DNA of 64,000 nucleotides from Oceanobacillus sp. Castelsardo (GCF_001659985.1 NZ_LYCS01000002.1:1-64000), one strand, 5' to 3'. Numbered from the stretch's first letter, positions 34,435-43,494 are shown. Notes: generated by a model not told the origin, from the sequence alone. A program made the numbers and translations.

Positions 34435-34488
34435 ATTGAACTGCCCCCTAATTGTTAGACGTAACTAACAATTAGGGGGCAGTTCAAT
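34435..34488. terminator. 24-bp perfect inverted repeat between yuiD and yuiC
   Basis: ATTGAACTGCCCCCTAATTG and four further bases (34435-34458) pair perfectly with 34465-34488 around the loop ACGTAA. One of the longest perfect stems in the window; T-runs are modest. Probable terminator for both convergent genes. Confidence 0.8.
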
Positions 34489-34532
34489 TTATCTAAGCTC
34501 TGAGCGCTTTTATTTAATCATCCACTCTTCTT

Positions 34533-35231
34533 TCAATCCGATATAAATTGCTGTCTGAACACCTGTAATGCTTCATTTTCTTCATTTAATGCAACTAGAT
34601 CTTCTTCTGTTAAACTTCCATTTCCTTCTTGAATAATAAACACTTCTACTTCTTTTTTGCCCCACTCATTAAAAACATCTTCAACTGTATTAAAATACAA
34701 ATCAATCTTATTCCCGACTATCGCACTTCCAGTATCCGCTACGACACCATAACCATACTCCGGAATAAACAAAATAGTACCGATAGGAAATACACTTGTA
34801 TCTGCAGCAATAGTAGAATATAGATCTCTTTTCACTTTTACTCCAGAGAACGTAATTCCAAAAGAAGGATGAGCTTCTGTCTTACCTGTTGATTCATATC
34901 CCGCTGTATACCCCGTTGCCACTACTGTTTTAGAAGGAAATCCTTCCACATTAACCGCATCTTCTAATGTCTCAGGCCCATCGATTTCATTATTAGAAAT
35001 TAATCGTTCCATTGGTTTTACAACATTTAGAGTCTTTTCCCTTTTTCCTTGATTCCTATAATCTAAAGAGTTTTCATCAACTGAGCGTTGTATATTTTCA
35101 TTTTGAAAATTCTCTGCCCATATTTTCATATCAGTAATTGTAATGTTAGAAATAGAAGAAATGGTTACATATAATGCTATTAAAAATAAGAAAGACAATG
35201 TTGTTCTTCGAATAATATTTTTGATCTTCAT
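34533..35231 (-). CDS. yuiC: 3D domain-containing cell-wall protein YuiC
   Basis: 232 residues. N-terminal membrane anchor (about residues 10-30), a linker, then a C-terminal 3D domain (residues about 120-215) with the double-psi beta-barrel of lytic transglycosylases: [42 protein letters not shown]. The three aspartates of the name are in AADT, VADTG and KIDLYF. Related to the Sps/MltA-like hydrolases, probably muralytic. Start at 35231 with AGAGAGGTG upstream. Confidence 0.88.
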   Translation of the reverse strand: MKIKNIIRRTTLSFLFLIALYVTISSISNITITDMKIWAENFQNENIQRSVDENSLDYRNQGKREKTLNVVKPMERLISNNEIDGPETLEDAVNVEGFPSKTVVATGYTAGYESTGKTEAHPSFGITFSGVKVKRDLYSTIAADTSVFPIGTILFIPEYGYGVVADTGSAIVGNKIDLYFNTVEDVFNEWGKKEVEVFIIQEGNGSLTEEDLVALNEENEALQVFRQQFISD

Positions 35232-35300
35232 GAATAACACCTCTCTGGGTGTCAGCATTTCCAATCATATTAAATTTTATTCATTTTTTATATAAAACTA

Positions 35301-35612
35301 TTAAAACATTTGATAACCGTTCTTTCTTAATAGCTTCATAACATATCCAGCCATAATGGTTCCTAAGAAACCGAATACAAATAAAATGATGTCATAACTC
35401 GTTAAATTTACTAATTTAAAGCCTAGAGTTGAAAAGGCTTGTCCAGGCCTAACAAAATATTCCCAGGTTGCTAAATTATCAAACATTATAATTAGTATGA
35501 ATGGATATAAATACGTCATTAGCCATGTTTTACGTATAAGCATATTTACTATAAACCCAATTCCAAAAAACATAACAAAATATAATATAATTGAAACAAA
35601 TAATTGAACCAA
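35301..35612 (-). CDS. yuiB: membrane protein YuiB
   Basis: 103 residues with three hydrophobic segments and the basic C-terminus RKNGYQMF, as in B. subtilis YuiB. Function unknown. The start is a TTG at 35612 (giving MVQLFVSIILYF), chosen because GAGAGGAG stands 8 bases upstream; in-frame ATGs further up lack a site. Lies between yuiC and the NADH dehydrogenase as in B. subtilis. Confidence 0.78.
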   Translation of the reverse strand: MVQLFVSIILYFVMFFGIGFIVNMLIRKTWLMTYLYPFILIIMFDNLATWEYFVRPGQAFSTLGFKLVNLTSYDIILFVFGFLGTIMAGYVMKLLRKNGYQMF

Positions 35613-35671
35613 TAGAGATACTCCTCTCAACATATGTAAAGATATCATTTTCATTTTATATGAATTCATAC

Positions 35672-35706
35672 AAAAAGCAAAGGAACAGTTTACTCCTTTG
35701 CTTTTC
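35672..35706. terminator. terminator between yumB and yuiB
   Basis: AAAAAGCAAAGGA pairs with TCCTTTGCTTTT across 8 bases. On the minus strand it is followed by TTG and T-rich sequence; it can end the yumB transcript. Confidence 0.8.
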
Positions 35707-35707
35707 T

Positions 35708-36928
35708 TTAACTATTTAAAAATTTAAATTTACCTTTTTTCAAAACTAATCCAAATCCACCTATTTTTAGAAGGTATTGTATATCGATTAATCGTTTAGC
35801 GAGCGGAGCTTTCCAGCCGAATAATTTACGTTTATTAAATATTTGGCCGATTCCATCATTGCTCCCTAGGCAAACAACCATACCTTTAATTTTAGGTTCA
35901 AACGTCTTTAATTTATTTCCTTTTATCATTGCTACAACATTATGTGCAACTAATGCTGCTTGTTGAATAGTAATTTGCGCAGTAGGGTTATAGGCTTTTC
36001 CACTTTTTTGATCGATAACATTTGCACAATCACCAACAACAAAGATATCTTGGAAATTAGGAGCCTTCATTTCTTCTGTTACTGCTACTTTTCCATCGTT
36101 GGTTTGTAATCCCGACTTTTTAACTAAAGAATTGGCTCTTACCCCAGCTGTCCATACTTTCGTAACGGTAGGTATTTCCTGTAGTTTACCATCTTGTTCA
36201 TAAGTAATTGTATCGGCACTACATTCCTTTATAGTAGCCCTGGTTATAATCTCCACTCCACGAGATGTTAAAGAATTAGTTGCATATTGTTGTAACGATT
36301 CATCAACAGTAGGTAAAATAGTTGCTCCTGACTCTAACATAATTAAACGAACCAATGCTTTTTCAATATCATACTCTTTACAGATTTCTGGAATTCGATC
36401 AATTAATTCACCAGCAAACTCTACTCCTGTTGGACCGCCACCACCAATAACGATATTTAATCTTCCGTTATTTTTTACATTTTCATTATGATAACAAGCA
36501 AAATTATACTCTAAATGTTCTCGTATAAGTCTTGCACTATTGATATCCCCAATAAAAAAGGCGTTTTCCTCCAGTCCATGATTCTCTGGCATTTCGGATT
36601 CAAACCCCAATGCAATGATAAGCATATCATACGTTATTGTTTGGTTTTCTAGTTTTATCTTTTTTTCTTCAGGTTTAATGGAAACCACTTTATCTAAAAT
36701 AAAATTTATTTTCTTTTCATTTATAATGTCCCTAATAGGAATGCGAAGCTGATCATGATGTAAAGATCCAGCCGCATTTTCATGTAGCCAAGCAGCTTGA
36801 TAATGGTAATCTTCTTTATTTACAAGTGTTATTTCTGCTTCGTTTGCATCTAATTTCTTTTGTAAATTTAATGTAGTTACTATTCCCCCATATCCCGCCC
36901 CTAGTATGACGATATGTGGCCTATGCAT
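35708..36928 (-). CDS. yumB: type II NADH dehydrogenase (YumB-like)
   Basis: 406 residues, the same length as YumB. Membrane-associated flavoprotein passing electrons from NADH to menaquinone without proton pumping. FAD-binding GAGYGG at residues 9-14, NADH-binding GGGGPTGVEFAGEL near 165, and VVGDCAN near 298. Start at 36928 (MHRPHIVILGAGYGG) is preferred over an ATG 11 codons upstream. A Rex-like site lies in its promoter region. Alternative: other NDH-2 paralogues such as YutJ. Confidence 0.92.
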   Translation of the reverse strand: MHRPHIVILGAGYGGIVTTLNLQKKLDANEAEITLVNKEDYHYQAAWLHENAAGSLHHDQLRIPIRDIINEKKINFILDKVVSIKPEEKKIKLENQTITYDMLIIALGFESEMPENHGLEENAFFIGDINSARLIREHLEYNFACYHNENVKNNGRLNIVIGGGGPTGVEFAGELIDRIPEICKEYDIEKALVRLIMLESGATILPTVDESLQQYATNSLTSRGVEIITRATIKECSADTITYEQDGKLQEIPTVTKVWTAGVRANSLVKKSGLQTNDGKVAVTEEMKAPNFQDIFVVGDCANVIDQKSGKAYNPTAQITIQQAALVAHNVVAMIKGNKLKTFEPKIKGMVVCLGSNDGIGQIFNKRKLFGWKAPLAKRLIDIQYLLKIGGFGLVLKKGKFKFLNS

Positions 36929-37009
36929 AATTTCACTTCCATCTCTTAATCTCGTAATCACTCTAACAACAATTATCAGTAATTAAAATTTAATCATTTT
37001 GTTACACAA

Positions 37010-37027
37010 TTGTAATATAATTCACAT
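37010..37027 (-). promoter_or_regulatory. candidate Rex operator upstream of yumB
   Basis: On the minus strand ATGTGAATTATATTACAA matches 11 of the 14 specified positions in the Gram-positive Rex box TTGTGAA-N4-TTCACAA. It overlaps a possible -35 (TTACAA) with a TAAATT 17 bases on. Placement before a type II NADH dehydrogenase fits Rex control. Inference only. Confidence 0.45.
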
Positions 37028-37225
37028 GTAATCATAGCGTGTATTGTTCTCTTTTTCAACCCCTAACTCCAATTTTCTATTCGCTATCTTCTAAAAATCG
37101 AATGATACCATGTATACGCTACTACATTTATCAATATTCAAAGTTTTTTCATACCACAAACCCCTTGTTTATGATACTATAATTATTATGTTGTCATTTT
37201 AATAGTAGAAATGAGGGTATTATCC

Positions 37226-38218
37226 ATGTCAGAAAAAATCTATGATGTTACGATTATTGGAGCAGGCCCTGCCGGATTGTTCACAGCATTTTATGGCGGA
37301 ATGAGACAAGCAAGTGTCAAAATCATTGAGAGTTTACCACATACTGGTGGGCAATTAGCAGCCCTGTATCCAGAGAAATATATATATGATGTTGCTGGTT
37401 TTCCAAAAATAAGAGCGCAAGAATTAGTTGATAACTTAGAAAAGCAAGCACGTTTATTTAATCCAGAGATTGTTTTAAGTCAGTCTATTGAGAATATTGA
37501 GCGAATAGATGAAAACATCCTGAAGCTTACCTCCAATACCGGTGAGATTCATTTAACAAAAACAATGATTATCACTGCAGGTAATGGTGCATTTCAACCG
37601 CGCCGCTTAAATATTGGCGATAGCGAACAATTTGAGGGAATAAACCTTCATTATTATGTAAGGGATATGAGTATATTCAAAGACCAACACGTTGTTTTAT
37701 TAGGCGGTGGAGATTCCGCGGTGGACTGGGCACTGATGCTCGAGCCAATTGCAAAAAAGGTTACCTTAGTTCATCGTCGCGATGAATTTAGGGCTCATGA
37801 GCATAGTGTAGAAAAACTTCATTCCTCTAACGTTGATATTTTAACTCCTTATGCTGCGGCTGACATTGTTTCTTCAAACAAAATTGATCAATTGATTTTG
37901 CAAGAAGTGAAAGGAGAGAACCAAATTACATTAGAACCTGATTCTATCATTTGTAATTATGGATTCATCTCTAAATTAGGTCCTATTAAAGATTGGGGCT
38001 TAACGATTGAAAAGAACAGTATTGTTGTTAATTCAAAAATGGAAACGAATATTCCAGGAATTTATGCAGCTGGAGATGTTTGTACGTATGATGGTAAGGT
38101 GAAACTGATTGCAACTGGATTCGGTGAAGGACCAACAGCAATCAATAATGCTAAACGTTATATCGATCCCAAAGCACGCGTACAGCCTAAACACTCCTCT
38201 GATTTGGATTTGTTCTAA
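37226..38218 (+). CDS. yumC: ferredoxin/flavodoxin--NADP+ reductase, thioredoxin-reductase type (YumC)
   Basis: 330 residues. FAD site GAGPAGL at residues 13-19, NADPH site [13 protein letters not shown] near 160, and [21 protein letters not shown] near 285. There is no CxxC as in true thioredoxin reductase, which is the hallmark of this reductase group. YumC is the main flavodoxin/ferredoxin reductase in B. subtilis. The start at 37226 has GAGGG upstream; an ATG 15 bases earlier overlaps it. Single gene. Confidence 0.96.
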   Translation: MSEKIYDVTIIGAGPAGLFTAFYGGMRQASVKIIESLPHTGGQLAALYPEKYIYDVAGFPKIRAQELVDNLEKQARLFNPEIVLSQSIENIERIDENILKLTSNTGEIHLTKTMIITAGNGAFQPRRLNIGDSEQFEGINLHYYVRDMSIFKDQHVVLLGGGDSAVDWALMLEPIAKKVTLVHRRDEFRAHEHSVEKLHSSNVDILTPYAAADIVSSNKIDQLILQEVKGENQITLEPDSIICNYGFISKLGPIKDWGLTIEKNSIVVNSKMETNIPGIYAAGDVCTYDGKVKLIATGFGEGPTAINNAKRYIDPKARVQPKHSSDLDLF

Positions 38219-38268
38219 AAATAAAGAAGCTATCTACAGACTTATTCTGCACGATAGCTTCTTTATTT
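38219..38268. terminator. bidirectional terminator yumC/Fnr-type regulator
   Basis: AAATAAAGAAGCTATC (38219-38234) pairs perfectly with GATAGCTTCTTTATTT (38253-38268). Confidence 0.92.
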
Positions 38269-38964
38269 ACCTATACTTATTTCTTCTAACGCCTCTCTAT
38301 CGATAATACGTATTTTTCGTTGGCCTTTTTGTTCAATCCATCCATTTGTTTGAAAATTGGACAAACGTCTACTTATTGTTTCCGAAGTAGTTCCCAAATA
38401 AGATGCGAGGTCTTTTTTGCTCATTGGCAATTCTATATTCGTTGTATTGTGTTTTTCAGCTAACTCTAATAAATAACTTGCTGTCCGTGTTTCTACATCC
38501 TTTGAACTGAGATTTCCAACTAGTTTTTCAGTTTCATCTAATCTGTTACTAAATTGCTCTAATATTTTTATAGCTATAGTCGGATATTGCTGCATTAGTT
38601 GTTGCATATCATTACGATGAATGGCACATATTTCTGTTTTTTCCATCGCCTCCGCGTAACTATCTAATGTTTTCTCGGTGAATAAAGCCAATTCCCCCAT
38701 GAATTCACCAGATTCCAATATACGAAGTAACTGTTCTTTTCCAGATTCGAACAATTGATAGTTTTTAACCCGTCCTTGATGAACGATGTATAAATATTCT
38801 AATGGATCTCCTTCACTAAAAATAATTTCTCCTTTTTTAAAATGTAAATGACGACTCATATCTGCAATTTTTTCCATTTCATCGAATGTTAAATGATTAA
38901 AAAAAGGAACCTTTGATACACAAAGTTGATCTTTACTTATTCCATGATAACACCTTTGACTCAT
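38263..38964 (-). CDS. Crp/Fnr-family transcriptional regulator
   Basis: 233 residues. N-terminal cyclic-nucleotide-type sensor domain (FKKGEIIFSEGDPLEYLYIVHQG, GEFMGELALF) and C-terminal winged helix with the recognition helix TTSETISRRL near residue 195; E..SR is the FNR-type DNA contact set (TTGAT half-sites). Only two cysteines are in the N-terminus (near residues 5 and 14), fewer than needed for a classical 4Fe-4S FNR. It may sense redox by a disulfide. Start at 38964 with GGAGAG 8 bases upstream. Confidence 0.9.
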   Translation of the reverse strand: MSQRCYHGISKDQLCVSKVPFFNHLTFDEMEKIADMSRHLHFKKGEIIFSEGDPLEYLYIVHQGRVKNYQLFESGKEQLLRILESGEFMGELALFTEKTLDSYAEAMEKTEICAIHRNDMQQLMQQYPTIAIKILEQFSNRLDETEKLVGNLSSKDVETRTASYLLELAEKHNTTNIELPMSKKDLASYLGTTSETISRRLSNFQTNGWIEQKGQRKIRIIDREALEEISIGK

Positions 38965-38993
38965 TTCGTTCTCTCCATTCAAAATACTAAAAA

Positions 38994-39023
38994 AACTAGA
39001 ATACTTCCATAAGTATTCTAGTT
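38994..39023 (-). terminator. yutM terminator
   Basis: AACTAGAATACTT (38994-39006) pairs with AAGTATTCTAGTT (39011-39023); six T follow on the minus strand. Confidence 0.88.
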
Positions 39024-39030
39024 AGAAAAA

Positions 39031-39387
39031 TTAACAATCTCCTGGTGTTCCTACAACATCTTTCGTTCTAAAGGATGAGCCACATCCACAAGAATATACG
39101 GCCTTCGGATTATCAATACTAAACCCGCCACCCATCATATTCTCTTTATAATCAATCGTTGTACCTTCTATAATTGGAATATCCTGTGAATGAATGACAA
39201 CTGGGATACCATTAACTTCTTCTTGTACATCCAATTCCTCATTTATTTCATAATCAAATCCGATTGAATAAGATAATCCGCTACAACCGCCGCCTTTTAC
39301 ACCAAAACGTAGACGAACATTCTCATTTTCTTCTTGCATCATTTCTTTTATTCTTGTACTTGCTTGATTGGTTAAATTAATTACCAT
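39031..39387 (-). CDS. yutM: HesB/IscA-type Fe-S carrier YutM
   Basis: 118 residues, A-type carrier for iron-sulfur cluster delivery. The three cluster cysteines are in GGGCSGLSY near residue 34 and YSCGCGSSF near 98. Start at 39387 has AGGAGG 9 bases upstream; a GTG two codons earlier is too close. Promoter candidate TTGAAG (39454-39449), 18 bases, TATACT (39430-39425). Works with YutI, encoded on the opposite strand upstream, and with the Suf system encoded at 57370-62594. Confidence 0.94.
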   Translation of the reverse strand: MVINLTNQASTRIKEMMQEENENVRLRFGVKGGGCSGLSYSIGFDYEINEELDVQEEVNGIPVVIHSQDIPIIEGTTIDYKENMMGGGFSIDNPKAVYSCGCGSSFRTKDVVGTPGDC

Positions 39388-39728
39388 CTTCACGGACCTC
39401 CTATTTAGATAGTATTTTATTATAAGTATAACAAAGTAAAACTAACAACTTCAACTAATTAATTTGGTTTTATTCAGGGTATACCTTCTGCAATTATTTC
39501 ATCATTAATTACAATAATAAAACAAGACTTGATTTGCCGCATACACCGTAATATTTAATTTTTCAGTATCCATATCTTAGGTTCACCATCTCCAGTGATT
39601 TTCATTTTACAAAATGTTATATTCAAGATAAAATAGAAATAAACATATATTAATTAAACCAAAAAAATTCAAATAGATTTTTTTAGTCGAAAATTTTATA
39701 ATGAAAATAGGGAAAGGAGAAGAAAACT
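39388..39728. other. intergenic region yutM-yutI, no gene seen
   Basis: 341 bases between divergent genes. It contains the yutM promoter candidate (39425-39454) and, for yutI, a perfect TATAAT at 39697-39702 whose -35 is poor (TAGATT, 39674-39679). I see no coding frame with a binding site, no riboswitch and no strong hairpin. Confidence 0.6.
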
Positions 39729-39953
39729 ATGTATGAACAAGTTCAAGAAGTGTTAAATAAATTACGTCCATTCCTATTACGTGATGGTGGAGATGTAGAA
39801 TTAGTTGATGTGGACGATGATGGAGTCGTTCTATTACGACTAATGGGGGCTTGTGGAAATTGCCCAAGTTCTACCATTACTCTAAAGGCCGGTATTGAAC
39901 GCGCCCTTACATCAGAAGTACCTGGTGTAAAAGAAATCGAGCAGGTTTTCTAA
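39729..39953 (+). CDS. yutI: NifU C-terminal domain Fe-S scaffold YutI
   Basis: 74 residues, a single NifU-C/Nfu domain. The CxxC cluster site is [10 protein letters not shown] near residue 41, and [14 protein letters not shown] is the usual N-terminal half. It carries or repairs Fe-S clusters. GGAAAGGAG precedes the ATG. Divergent from yutM, single gene with terminator. Confidence 0.95.
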   Translation: MYEQVQEVLNKLRPFLLRDGGDVELVDVDDDGVVLLRLMGACGNCPSSTITLKAGIERALTSEVPGVKEIEQVF

Positions 39954-39967
39954 TAAGGATATTTATT

Positions 39968-40004
39968 AAAGGCAGGAACAGAATTTGTTACCTGCCTTTT
40001 TTTC
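39968..40004. terminator. bidirectional terminator after yutI
   Basis: AAAGGCAGG (39968-39976) pairs with CCTGCCTTT (39991-39999), then T-run. Confidence 0.9.
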
Positions 40005-40006
40005 GT

Positions 40007-40969
40007 TTAAACCGGTGTTTTTGCACCTCTACCCTGTATTACACCATCTACATTTTCGAAACAAAGTTGTATCATTTTGGTTCTTGTTTCCGTACTAGAG
40101 GAACCAATGTGTGGTAAGCATACAACATTATTTAACCCCAATAACGGGTGTTTACTATTAATTGGTTCATTAGCAAATACATCAAGTCCCGCAGCTGCAA
40201 TCACTTTATTCTTTAATGCATCTACTAACGCTTCTTCGTTCACTACTCCCCCGCGTGAAATATTAATGAAAATGGATGATTGTTTCATTTTTCGGAATGA
40301 ATCCTTATTAAAAAGTTCAGTCGTTTCGTCAGTTAACGGTATAACAGACACAACATAATCCGATGAACGTAATAGCTCATCAAAAGAGACATAAGATGCT
40401 CCTAGCTCTTTCTCTGCCTCTTCCTTTCTACTTCGATTATGGTATAAAATTTCCATGCCAAAACCTTTAGCTCGTTTAGCAATTGCTTCTCCTATTCTTC
40501 CCATCCCAACGATTCCTATCGTCTTATGATGAATATCTGTTCCCGCTAATAAAAACGGTGCCCAATTTTTCCATTGACCCGTTTTTATGTAATCGTTTGC
40601 TTCAACTACTCTTCTAGCTGTTGTCATAAGCAATGCAAAGCCAAGGTCAGCTGTCGTTTCTGATAATACATCGGGTGTATTTGTAATTATTATTCCACGT
40701 TTTTTTGCTGCATCCAAATCGATGTTATCAAATCCAACTGCAAGATTTGCCACCACTTTCAGATGTGGTGCACTAGACAATAGTTCTTTATCTATTTTCT
40801 CACTAAGCATACATAGGATTCCATCAGCATGTTGGGTTTCTTTTAACAATATTTCTCTTGGTACCGGTTCTTCTTCTTTTTCCCACATACGAATGTCGTA
40901 TTGATCTTCATAAGATTTTACAAGTTCTCTAGGAATTTTTCTTGTAATATAAATTTTTGGCTTATTCAT
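40007..40969 (-). CDS. D-2-hydroxyacid dehydrogenase (glyoxylate/hydroxypyruvate reductase type)
   Basis: 320 residues, NAD(P)-dependent D-isomer 2-hydroxyacid dehydrogenase. Nucleotide-binding loop GIVGMGRIGEAIAKRAKGFG near residue 148; catalytic Arg in NISRGGVVNEEAL near 235, Glu in DVFANEPI near 262 and His in VCLPHIGSSS near 281. Closest in pattern to GyaR/GhrB-like glyoxylate reductases; the exact acid is not determined. Start at 40969 with GAGGG 5 bases upstream. Followed upstream by yutH after 30 bases, so cotranscription is possible. Confidence 0.9.
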   Translation of the reverse strand: MNKPKIYITRKIPRELVKSYEDQYDIRMWEKEEEPVPREILLKETQHADGILCMLSEKIDKELLSSAPHLKVVANLAVGFDNIDLDAAKKRGIIITNTPDVLSETTADLGFALLMTTARRVVEANDYIKTGQWKNWAPFLLAGTDIHHKTIGIVGMGRIGEAIAKRAKGFGMEILYHNRSRKEEAEKELGASYVSFDELLRSSDYVVSVIPLTDETTELFNKDSFRKMKQSSIFINISRGGVVNEEALVDALKNKVIAAAGLDVFANEPINSKHPLLGLNNVVCLPHIGSSSTETRTKMIQLCFENVDGVIQGRGAKTPV

Positions 40970-40998
40970 TTTATCCCTCATCCTTTGTTAAACTATTT

Positions 40999-41973
40999 CT
41001 ATAACCAGTTTATCATAGGAATATTTAAAACTTTAGGATTAATATTTATACTTTCATAAAAGTTTCTTAACACGTCTTCATAATAAGTTTGATTATCTAC
41101 AAGACTCCTTAATTCTTTATATAGAATCTCGTCATTCTCTGCAGTAAAACCATGTATTAATAGATCTAAAATATGATTAGGAAAAAGTAAGCGCCCAAAC
41201 AATAAACGTAAGCTAAAAATGGATAATGGACGAACGGTCTGATATTCATTTAGAAATTGGTGTATTACTTCTTTACTTTCTTTTTTCACTAAACAATTTC
41301 TAATATTTTCTGCTACATCTCTAACTGGATGATCGTAGACAAGATTTTCGACCCATAAGATGGAATTATTTAATTGATTATGATAACGGTGAAACGTAAT
41401 GGTTCCTTGGTCTACTTCATGAAATCTAGTCTCAGCTTCACTTTCGCGAATATATTGTATAGCATTTTCGCTTATTCCAATAATATAAGGTAAAACATCC
41501 ATAACAAGTTGATAATAGGCATTCGGATTTTTATTTGCCTCTTCCTCCACCCTACTCTCAATGTAATCAAGTTTTTCAATCCACAATGATTTCCACCTAC
41601 CGTAACTCGAAATTTCCTTTGGTTGATACTGATACCTTGATCCAATCTGATGAAATTCTGCCAATCTTCTTCCTTCCAATTTTTTATCCTCTTGTTGCAT
41701 ATTTGTTACCTGCATCACCATATAATTTTTATTATGGTAAGAAGTAACCCATTCTCCTTGAAGATTTGGAATTGGTAAGGTGATAAAATCTATTTGATTG
41801 TCTCTTAAAAAATATGCAAGACTCGCCTGTTCCAAATAAACCATTTCCTTGTTTTCAATAGAAGTGATAAAATTGAAATAATTACCAGTCCTATATCCTT
41901 CTTTTCTCGCAAAGCCTATTTTTTCATCAACTTGGATACCATAATAAGTAGAAAGAAAATCATTAAAAGACAC
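40999..41973 (-). CDS. yutH: spore coat-associated kinase-like protein YutH
   Basis: 324 residues, CotS/YutH family with a degenerate aminoglycoside-phosphotransferase fold (EGRRLAEFHQIG in the N-lobe-to-C-lobe region, FHRYHNQLNNSILWVENLVYD where a catalytic loop would be). The usual HGD catalytic motif is not seen, so kinase activity is doubtful. In B. subtilis YutH is a spore coat protein. It begins the yutH-yutG-yutF-yutE order known from that organism. Binding site AAGGAGAG precedes the ATG. Confidence 0.88.
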   Translation of the reverse strand: MSFNDFLSTYYGIQVDEKIGFARKEGYRTGNYFNFITSIENKEMVYLEQASLAYFLRDNQIDFITLPIPNLQGEWVTSYHNKNYMVMQVTNMQQEDKKLEGRRLAEFHQIGSRYQYQPKEISSYGRWKSLWIEKLDYIESRVEEEANKNPNAYYQLVMDVLPYIIGISENAIQYIRESEAETRFHEVDQGTITFHRYHNQLNNSILWVENLVYDHPVRDVAENIRNCLVKKESKEVIHQFLNEYQTVRPLSIFSLRLLFGRLLFPNHILDLLIHGFTAENDEILYKELRSLVDNQTYYEDVLRNFYESININPKVLNIPMINWL

Positions 41974-42072
41974 TGATATCTCTCCTTTCCATTACTTAGA
42001 GTGCCTGTGAACTTCCTCTTAGAGTATATGTAAGGATTAGTGATAATTTAACTAAAAGAAAAGGTGATTATT

Positions 42073-42573
42073 TTGGCAAAAACAAGTGAATTAGAAAAAA
42101 AAGCAAGAGACTTAATATCTGAACGCGGTGTCAGCATTGATCATATCGCGGAGCTAGTATATTATTTACAATCTGCATATCACGATGATTTGAATTTAGA
42201 ACTTTGCAGGGAAAATGTGGAGAAAGTCCTTGGCAAAAGAGAGGTGCAAAATGCTATTATTACAGGTATTCAATTAGATATTTTAGCGGAGAAAAAACAA
42301 TTAGAAGAACCTTTACAAGAAATTATCGAGAAGGATGAAGGACTTTATGGAATTGATGAGGTAATTGCCTTATCCATCATCAATGTTTATGGTTCTATTG
42401 GTTTCACAAACTACGGATACATCGATAAACAAAAACCAGGCATTCTAAAAAAATTAAACGATAAATCATCCGGTGAAGTTCACACATTTTTAGATGATAT
42501 CGTTGGTGCGATTGCTGCAGCTGCCTCTAGCCGTCTAGCACATACATATGCAGAAGAAATGGAAAATGATTAA
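42073..42573 (+). CDS. yutG: phosphatidylglycerophosphatase A-like protein YutG
   Basis: 166 residues, YutG/PgpA family, predominantly helical. Family landmarks are HIAELVYYLQSAYHDDLN and GEVHTFLDDIVGAIAAAASSRLAH; the latter resembles the acidic metal site of PgpA. Unlike E. coli PgpA it has little membrane character, so the enzymatic role is uncertain. The start is TTG at 42073 with AAAGGTGAT 5 bases upstream; a GTG within that site is rejected. Divergent from yutH. Confidence 0.87.
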   Translation: MAKTSELEKKARDLISERGVSIDHIAELVYYLQSAYHDDLNLELCRENVEKVLGKREVQNAIITGIQLDILAEKKQLEEPLQEIIEKDEGLYGIDEVIALSIINVYGSIGFTNYGYIDKQKPGILKKLNDKSSGEVHTFLDDIVGAIAAAASSRLAHTYAEEMEND

Positions 42574-42579
42574 GATAAG

Positions 42580-42644
42580 TACAAGTGCCTTGTTCACCCT
42601 CCCGACAAGCTTAAGACCCCAAGGGGTAGGCCCTTGTGCTAGAT
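42580..42644. repeat. compact structured intergenic element between yutG and yutF
   Basis: ACAAG-T-GCCT near 42581 pairs with AGGC-C-CTTGT ending 42637, with inner ACCC/GGGT pairing and a 25-base apical part containing GACAAGCTTAAGACC. It is not a simple terminator: the real one follows at 42648. Similar cassettes are in my memory of Bacillus intergenic regions, but I cannot verify this. Only one copy seen here. Confidence 0.55.
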
Positions 42645-42647
42645 ACA

Positions 42648-42688
42648 AAAAACAGGAATGCCAAGTACTTTTGGCTTCCTGTTTTTTT
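42648..42688. terminator. bidirectional terminator yutG/yutF
   Basis: AAACAGGAA-T-GCCAA pairs with TTGGC-TTCCTGTTT (one bulge), loop GTACTT, followed by T7. Confidence 0.85.
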
Positions 42689-43460
42689 AGATGTTATCAA
42701 ACCACTCATTTAAACTGTGAACATAATAAGTCGGTTTTTCTGTTAAATGTTCGTACTTGGAAAAAGGAGTAACCCCTGTAAAGACCATTAATGTGTCCAT
42801 GCCTGCACTAATCCCCGCTTTAATGTCAGTATCATAATTATCACCGACCATTAATGTGTCCTCTTTTGTTAATCCAATTAGTTTTAATGCTTCTTCCATA
42901 ATAATGGATTCAGGTTTACCAATAAATATAGGGGCAACCCCTGTACTCACCGTGATGACAGATGTAATGGATCCATTCCCAGGCAATAAGCCTCTTTCTG
43001 TCGGTAAAGCTACATCCCCATTTGTTGAAATAAATGTAGCTCCATTTCTAACAGCTAAGCATGCTTTTGCTAATTTTTCATAGTTTATTTCTCGGTCAAG
43101 CCCAACAATAACATAATCAGCTTTTTCACCATCGACCATTTTAAGTCCACTTTCTTCTAATGCATGATGAAGACCTTTTTCACCAATTACATAACAGGTC
43201 GCGTTAGGCTTTTGTTGTTTAATATAATTAGCAGTTGCTAAACTTGTTGTCACAACCTGATCTACCTTTGCCTGTATTCCCATATTATTTAGTTTACCCG
43301 CAACATCTTCACCCGTTTTTGTTGAGTTATTCGTTACAAACAAGAAAGGAATATTCTTCTCAACTAATTTTTCAATAAACGGAGCTGCTTCTTTAATTGG
43401 TTCTTCACCTAGATACATGGTGCCATCTAAATCAATTAAATATCCTTTATATTGCTTCAT
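42687..43460 (-). CDS. yutF: HAD-family phosphatase YutF (NagD/PGP type)
   Basis: 257 residues, HAD hydrolase with a C2 cap. Motif I is DLDGTMYLG near residue 9 (nucleophile aspartate), motif II FVTNNSTKT near 42, and motif IV MVGDNYDTDIKAG near 205. NagD-like members dephosphorylate small phosphometabolites; the substrate here is not known. Start at 43460 (MKQYKGYLIDLDGT) with GAGGA 5 bases upstream; an ATG four codons earlier spans this site. Follows the SufR-like regulator by about 35 bases, so likely the same operon. Confidence 0.93.
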   Translation of the reverse strand: MKQYKGYLIDLDGTMYLGEEPIKEAAPFIEKLVEKNIPFLFVTNNSTKTGEDVAGKLNNMGIQAKVDQVVTTSLATANYIKQQKPNATCYVIGEKGLHHALEESGLKMVDGEKADYVIVGLDREINYEKLAKACLAVRNGATFISTNGDVALPTERGLLPGNGSITSVITVSTGVAPIFIGKPESIIMEEALKLIGLTKEDTLMVGDNYDTDIKAGISAGMDTLMVFTGVTPFSKYEHLTEKPTYYVHSLNEWFDNI

Positions 43461-43494
43461 TTTATTCCTCATTTCATTTCATAGTACGTATTCG

